DNA from: CAYJFG01 sp051881695
GTDB lineage: Bacteria > Bacillota > Clostridia > Oscillospirales > Acutalibacteraceae
Direction of reading: 5' to 3'
DNA length: 36,212 nucleotides
NCBI GenBank assembly: GCA_051881695.1
Contig: JBJEQJ010000026.1
Coordinates: 1 to 36,212, forward strand
Shown: one piece after another, positions 32,442 to 36,212 of the stretch
Layout: every line of letters starts with the position of its first letter
Position numbering within the stretch: the stretch's first letter is position 1
Notes under the pieces: model-generated
What the model saw: the letters and a program-made list of their open reading frames with translations, nothing else
Database searches by the model: none
What the model was told of the DNA's origin: nothing
Program-made: the position numbers and the translations under genes

Positions 32442-32505
32442 AAATTCCCCCTGTAACAAAAAGGGGGGAATTTCAAGGCTTCCTGTAAAGGGAGCCTTTT
32501 ATTAT
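32442..32505 (+). terminator. two tandem hairpins after the U32 gene
   Basis: AAATTCCCCC (32442-32451) pairs with GGGGGAATTT (32464-32473). Next, AAGGCTTCC (32475-32483) pairs with GGGAGCCTT (32490-32498) and is followed by TTTTATTATT. The second is a good terminator for the U32 gene; the TraX-like gene converges on it. Confidence 0.75.
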
Positions 32506-32514
32506 TGGATAAAA

Positions 32515-33237
32515 TTATTTAATAAACCTGACAATTAGCCCCAGAGCCAGCAGATGTGCCGGATAGAAGATATAGAAAAACCATTTACCTCCCCTGCGTC
32601 CTCCAAGCTTTCCGTTATACAGCATAAGTATTGGTATTACAAAAAGTACTCCAAACTGAAATGTTTTTGCCCACCAAAGCTCCGGAATGTGCATTATTGT
32701 CTTTGCGTTTATAATCACAGCTTCTAATATTGCAATTACCAAGAATGATATTATCTGTGCTTTTTTATTATCCCTGAATACTGCAAAGCATAAAGGCCAC
32801 AATACACCCATAATAGGCCAATCACCTTGCAGTGACAATACACACAGCAAAGCTACAGATAGTACCTTTGCCGGTGTGCTTATCATATCTGTGTTCCAGA
32901 TTATAATAGAAATAAGACCTAAAAGCAGGGTGTAAATCACACCCATACCTTTATAAGTTATATGCCCTCCGCTTTCAAAAAAGCTGTATGCAAAAGCAGA
33001 AACAGCGGCAAATACCGCCATTCTTATTACATACTTTTTTAAGTTGCGAGTATGATGATATCCCTCTGCTATAAGCATACACATTATCGGTGTTGCTAAC
33101 CTGCCGACTGTATGCATAAGCTGCCCTTCAAAACTGGCGGTGCTGACAAATGCCCATGCTAAATGGTCCGTAAGCATAGCTGCAACAGCAATGATTTTAA
33201 GCTGATATGCACTTAGCCCGTTTGTCCTCTTTTCCAT
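32515..33237 (-). CDS. TraX-family membrane protein
   Basis: 240 residues with about eight membrane segments. The opening LSAYQLKIIAVAAMLTDHLAWAF, then LMHTVGRLATPIMCMLIAEGYHHTRN, and the ending FFYIFYPAHLLAL are typical of the TraX family. TraX of F plasmid acetylates pilin, but chromosomal clostridial copies have no conjugation genes beside them and belong to a broader acyltransferase-like group; the substrate is unknown. GGAGGC stands just before the ATG. No conjugation module is in the window. It is a separate unit from the PadR module downstream on the same strand. Confidence 0.9.
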   Translation of the reverse strand: MEKRTNGLSAYQLKIIAVAAMLTDHLAWAFVSTASFEGQLMHTVGRLATPIMCMLIAEGYHHTRNLKKYVIRMAVFAAVSAFAYSFFESGGHITYKGMGVIYTLLLGLISIIIWNTDMISTPAKVLSVALLCVLSLQGDWPIMGVLWPLCFAVFRDNKKAQIISFLVIAILEAVIINAKTIMHIPELWWAKTFQFGVLFVIPILMLYNGKLGGRRGGKWFFYIFYPAHLLALGLIVRFIK

Positions 33238-33300
33238 ATTGCCTCCGTAGGGTAAAAGGCATCCGCAATATACGACTGCCCTGCTAAACCTATGTGTATA

Positions 33301-34167
33301 TTATTTTGTGCGTACATATGCGTCACCGCTTACAGTTTCAAAGCTGAAATCCGACCGTCCTGCACCGTATGTTGAGGTATCTCCCTGAGTCATTACAGGA
33401 ACATTATAGCTTATGTTGCCGGATGTACTTGAAAATTTTGCAGTAAACCCTTGTTTTTCGTCTTCGGGAATAATCGCAGTTATGTTGCCGCTTGTTGTGC
33501 TTGCGTTGAGGCTTTGCGGCATCTTTTCGGCTTCAATACTGATATTGCCGGACACGCTCTCGCTTTCTGCTTCGGTATATGTACCGTCAGATGTAATATC
33601 TCCGCTTACTGAGCTTACGCCAAGCTTATTTGTATTTATACTGCCAAGGCGTATGTTGCCCGATACTGTTTCGGCGTTAACAGCAGCTGATTTTATCTTC
33701 TCCGCCTGTATTTCACTGGAGGCTGTATTAAGGCTTATTTCATCTAAGCTTACATTTTCGGTGTTAATATCTCCGCTTGCTGTGCTTATTTGTATGTTTT
33801 TAATGCTTGTTCCCTTTACTGTTGCGTCGCCGCTTGCAGTGTTTATACAAAGCTTTTCATCCTGCTCCAGCTTGCCGTTTGAATATTCCGTTATCTTTAT
33901 TTTGTCGCCGTCGTACGGTGTAACCTGAGCAAAGCCGCCGGTCCAGTCAAGCGTAAGGTTAGTAATTTCTTTTTCATCTATGGTATAAACCTCCTTATGC
34001 TCAAACGAGGAAGCGTCGCTGCCGCCAAAACGGAACACATAATTCATTGGGTTAAAAATATTTATACCGAACACATTGCCGCCGCATAATCCGGTAATAA
34101 GTATTCCTGTAAGAAGCAGAGCCACAAGCGCCCAACAAACTATACCTATTATTTTTGAAGCTTTCAT
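33301..34167 (-). CDS. DUF4097-type beta-repeat surface protein
   Basis: 288 residues. One N-terminal membrane segment (about 5-27) precedes an extracellular beta-solenoid-like region of repeats such as TASGDATVKG, TASGDINTEN, SVSGDITSDG and TTSGNITAII, typical of DUF4097 (putative adhesin). The frame is open nine codons further upstream to 34194; 34167 is chosen because AGAAAGGA lies before it and the membrane segment starts there. It is the third gene of a PadR-HAAS-DUF4097 module, 51 bases after the HAAS gene. The function of the module is not established; envelope-stress response or anchoring is speculated. Confidence 0.85.
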   Translation of the reverse strand: MKASKIIGIVCWALVALLLTGILITGLCGGNVFGINIFNPMNYVFRFGGSDASSFEHKEVYTIDEKEITNLTLDWTGGFAQVTPYDGDKIKITEYSNGKLEQDEKLCINTASGDATVKGTSIKNIQISTASGDINTENVSLDEISLNTASSEIQAEKIKSAAVNAETVSGNIRLGSINTNKLGVSSVSGDITSDGTYTEAESESVSGNISIEAEKMPQSLNASTTSGNITAIIPEDEKQGFTAKFSSTSGNISYNVPVMTQGDTSTYGAGRSDFSFETVSGDAYVRTK

Positions 34168-34218
34168 TTCAGTTAATTCCTTTCTAATTCTCATTTCCGT
34201 CGGGAGATAAGCTCATAA

Positions 34219-34878
34219 TCAATTTTTAAATGTAAATATAAGCCTTATTATCTGCTGTATAGCAACGGTAATTAAGAATATAATCCACGTAATGTGCCAT
34301 GCTCCCGTAAGAAAGCTTACAGCCAGATACACAAGTACCGTAATGCTCCACAGCGCACCGTTAATGCCGTTGAGCTTTGCGTTCTTCGGCTGCTCGCCGG
34401 ACTGCCATTGTCTGAACTCGTTTACCATATTCGGGTTATTAAAGTTCGGTCTGTACTTTGTTTTGGAATTATAAATTATCAGTCCTGTGGCAACGGCTAT
34501 CATAACAAACATTAAGCACACACCTAAAATTGCGCTGCTTTCGCTGTGTATTGCTGCACCGCAGATTATAACCGGTACTACGCACAATATATACAGCATT
34601 ATAGCTATAGTCATTAAAAGCGCAGAACGCTTCTTGCTTTTTTCCATAAGCCCGACAGTATTTGTGTTGAAATCAAACAGACTGCTGATATCGCCGATGC
34701 TGCTTATTGCAATGCTGTATGCCGTTTCTGGGTCTTTGCCCTCGGCTACAAGGTCATGGTATTTTTCAAGAAGATTTTGCAGCATTTCCTCTTTTATTTC
34801 TGTTGTACTTTGCTCCTGCGGCATATTGCTGAAAATAGTTTCAATGTGATTTCTAAGTCTTATTTCCATATTGTCCAT
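34219..34878 (-). CDS. HAAS/DUF1700-type membrane protein
   Basis: 219 residues. The first ~70 residues form a helical HAAS domain (EIKEEMLQNLLEKYHDLVAEGKDPETAYSIAISSIGD), followed by about four membrane segments in two pairs (residues about 80-130 and 165-215). Such proteins commonly lie between a padR gene and a DUF4097 gene, as here. AGGAGG lies eight bases before the ATG. The product probably senses or relays a membrane signal, but this is inference from context. It starts 24 bases after padR ends. Confidence 0.85.
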   Translation of the reverse strand: MDNMEIRLRNHIETIFSNMPQEQSTTEIKEEMLQNLLEKYHDLVAEGKDPETAYSIAISSIGDISSLFDFNTNTVGLMEKSKKRSALLMTIAIMLYILCVVPVIICGAAIHSESSAILGVCLMFVMIAVATGLIIYNSKTKYRPNFNNPNMVNEFRQWQSGEQPKNAKLNGINGALWSITVLVYLAVSFLTGAWHITWIIFLITVAIQQIIRLIFTFKN

Positions 34879-34902
34879 AAATGTTTCCTCCTATAATGTA
34901 AT

Positions 34903-35235
34903 CTACCTGTCAAAATTTATCAGGCTGTCAATAAGCCTTTTTGCCATATCCCAGTCCCTGGCAAGTGCGTTGTAGGTTTCTCTGCCAAGCGGAGTAATAG
35001 AGTAATATTTCCGTCTGGCGCCTATGTTTTCCTCACCCCAATAAGACTTAATGCAGCCGTTGCCTTCAAGCCTCTTAAAGGCGGTGTACAGCGTTGCTTC
35101 CTTCAGCTCATACAGCCCTCCGGTAGTTTCTTTAATATATTTGTTTATCTGGTAGCCGTAGCTGTCGTGCTTTAAAAGCTGCGCTAAAATAATTGTGTCT
35201 GTATGACCTCTGATTAAATCTGATGCAATAGACAA
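34903..35235 (-). CDS. PadR family transcriptional regulator
   Basis: 110 residues, the short subfamily. The winged helix shows the family pattern: LAQLLKHDSYGYQINKYI, LKEATLYTAFKRLEGNGCI and RRKYYSITPLGRETY. A short C-terminal helix (DWDMAKRLIDSLI) is for dimer formation. The start codon is TTG with AGGAGGTG upstream. It heads the module with the HAAS and DUF4097 genes and probably represses it; a consensus promoter lies 108 bases upstream. The inducer is unknown. Confidence 0.93.
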   Translation of the reverse strand: MSIASDLIRGHTDTIILAQLLKHDSYGYQINKYIKETTGGLYELKEATLYTAFKRLEGNGCIKSYWGEENIGARRKYYSITPLGRETYNALARDWDMAKRLIDSLINFDR

Positions 35236-35342
35236 ATAAGCACCTCCTGTTTATAACTGATATCGGCAAAATAATGTAAGGTCTGCTATCAGTACGGCAA
35301 TGAGGCGGCTGATAATTTACACACCTCAAATGCTGTGGTTAC

Positions 35343-35371
35343 ATTATATACATACATACCTCATCTGTCAA
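35343..35371 (-). promoter_or_regulatory. consensus promoter of the PadR module
   Basis: On the minus strand TTGACA (35371-35366) and TATAAT (35348-35343) are exactly 17 bases apart, both perfect. The spacer contains ATGTATGTA repeats and AT-rich direct repeats, a possible PadR site. Confidence 0.9.
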
Positions 35372-35454
35372 GGTATCTCAGAAAAAATTATTCTAGTTTT
35401 TTCTGACTGCATTTTATTTCTATATTTTTTCCGCATTAATAAACAGAAATTAAT

Positions 35455-35482
35455 TTGAAAAATGCTGAAAATATGTTATAAT
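35455..35482 (+). promoter_or_regulatory. promoter of the cyclase gene (extended -10)
   Basis: TTGAAA (35455-35460) and TATAAT (35477-35482) are 16 bases apart, with TG at 35474-35475. Confidence 0.8.
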
Positions 35483-35535
35483 GATAAATAATAGGGTAAC
35501 TATATTATTTTGAATTTGCGGAAAGGATGGGGCAT

Positions 35536-36126
35536 ATGTACCTGCACGATATTTCAGGCGATGTTTTTAATTCACCTAAGTACAAGGGCGACCCGGATCC
35601 AAAGTATGAATGGCTTACTAAAATTGAATACGGCGAGGAATGCAGCGTTTCCTATATAGAAATGTGTACGCACACCTCTACTCATATTGACGCACCTGCA
35701 CATTATATTAAGGGCGGTGCTACTGTGGATGAAATTCCGCTTTCAAAAATGTACGGTGCCTGCACTGTTATAGGCATAAAGGGTCTGCTCACCGGTGAGG
35801 ATATGGAGGCAATTCTGCCGTTTTGCAAAAAAAAGGTATTGCTCAGAGGCGGCGGAGAGGCTTATCTTTCAATAAGTGCCGCATATGTTTTGTCGGATTT
35901 TAACATAGACCTTATCGGAACAGACGGTGTTTCCATTGCAACACAGGACGAGGAATACGCTGTTCATAAAGAAATACTTATGAACAATATTGTAATATTA
36001 GAGGGACTGAATTTAAAGGGAATACCCGACGGAGATTACCGCCTTGCGGCGTTTCCGCTGAAGCTTACAGGGCTTGAGGCGTCGCCTGTCAGAGCAGTGT
36101 TATTTGAGCAAGAAAAGGGTATTTGA
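35536..36126 (+). CDS. cyclase family protein (kynurenine formamidase-like)
   Basis: 196 residues, cytoplasmic. The family comprises metal-dependent amidohydrolases such as bacterial kynurenine formamidase KynB. The metal site is seen as His46-x3-His50-x-Asp52-x3-His56 in CTHTSTHIDAPAHYI. GTDGVSI with the later EILMNNIVILEGLNL is the conserved C-terminal half. An in-frame ATG at 35527 lies within the ribosome site, so 35536 is chosen (AAAGGATG before it). No tryptophan-catabolism genes are nearby, so the substrate is open. Confidence 0.88.
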   Translation: MYLHDISGDVFNSPKYKGDPDPKYEWLTKIEYGEECSVSYIEMCTHTSTHIDAPAHYIKGGATVDEIPLSKMYGACTVIGIKGLLTGEDMEAILPFCKKKVLLRGGGEAYLSISAAYVLSDFNIDLIGTDGVSIATQDEEYAVHKEILMNNIVILEGLNLKGIPDGDYRLAAFPLKLTGLEASPVRAVLFEQEKGI

Positions 36127-36131
36127 AAAAC

Positions 36132-36212
36132 AGTATGCATATCTCTGCTTCTTGCAGAACTACGACGGCTGATTCAGCGCCTGCAATAACTGAAAATATA
36201 GAGATGTCCCGA
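36132..36212. repeat. window-end imperfect inverted repeat
   Basis: ATATCTCT near 36140 can pair with AGAGATGT near 36200, and CTTGCAG with CTGCAAT inside, making a long imperfect hairpin cut by the window end. The segment TTCTTGCAGAAC and the nearby ACGGCTG echo the reverse complement of the repeat at 17671-17745. Confidence 0.3.

Noticed and set aside
32515..33237. Part of a conjugative element because of the TraX name
   Set aside because: No relaxase, coupling protein or type IV secretion gene nearby; chromosomal TraX-like proteins are common.

Overview
The window looks like chromosome from a moderately AT-rich, Gram-positive, anaerobic gut clostridium. An Oscillospiraceae member close to Ruminococcus, perhaps R. 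bromii-like, is my best inference. The reasons are a tRNA-dependent T-box leader before thrS, a SpoIID-family sporulation protein, strong AGGAGG ribosome sites, DUF951, DUF4358 and PadR-HAAS-DUF4097 genes, a PduL-type phosphotransacetylase, and surface proteins with starch-module-like and cohesin-like domains. No rRNA, tRNA, CRISPR array, phage or transposase gene is visible.

Layout. 1-150: a cluster of short hairpin repeats. 175-2658: spoIID-like gene diverging from an unknown membrane protein. 2691-5501: promoter, T-box, thrS and a DUF4358 protein. 5653-9502: degV diverging from a family-31 glycosidase and a hemolysin-III-type membrane protein. 9502-9675: a 174-bp MITE sitting in the hemolysin-III stop codon. 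9830-11212: membrane protein with a zinc ribbon inside and a cohesin-like domain outside. 11313-12263: 2-hydroxyacid dehydrogenase. 12456-16135: DUF951, prfA, tsaC, coaE and a lytic transglycosylase in one direction. 16267-20945: M18 aminopeptidase, secreted Ig-like/M14 carboxypeptidase and a Cys-rich clostridial protein. 21020-24906: hflX diverging from nadB-nadC. 25046-26192: DtxR-type regulator and uracil-DNA glycosylase. 26350-28024: pduL and galE. 28189-30795: a large repetitive surface protein. 30796-31198: gene-free stretch with a terminator, a candidate structured RNA and a repeat. 31199-36131: U32 peptidase, TraX-like protein, the PadR module and a cyclase.

Most of the window is housekeeping (translation, NAD, CoA, DNA repair). 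The accessory theme is the cell surface and carbohydrate use. The 868-residue protein at 28189 joins two pairs of X25/E-set-like modules and one cohesin-like domain by 4-residue-period acidic linkers, and ends in a membrane anchor with a degenerate sorting signal. The protein at 9830 carries a related cohesin-like domain on a membrane anchor. With the cytoplasmic family-31 glucosidase and galE, this suggests a starch- or glycan-binding surface scaffold, although no dockerin gene lies in the window.

Regulatory signals are clear. Several promoters have a TGn extended -10 (thrS, 9830, DUF951, nadB, the cyclase, udg, the candidate RNA). degV and the glucosidase appear to share one palindromic -35 hexamer. 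galE and the surface-protein gene share an 11-nt -35 region. A long-range 10-bp inverted repeat occupies the start region of prfA.
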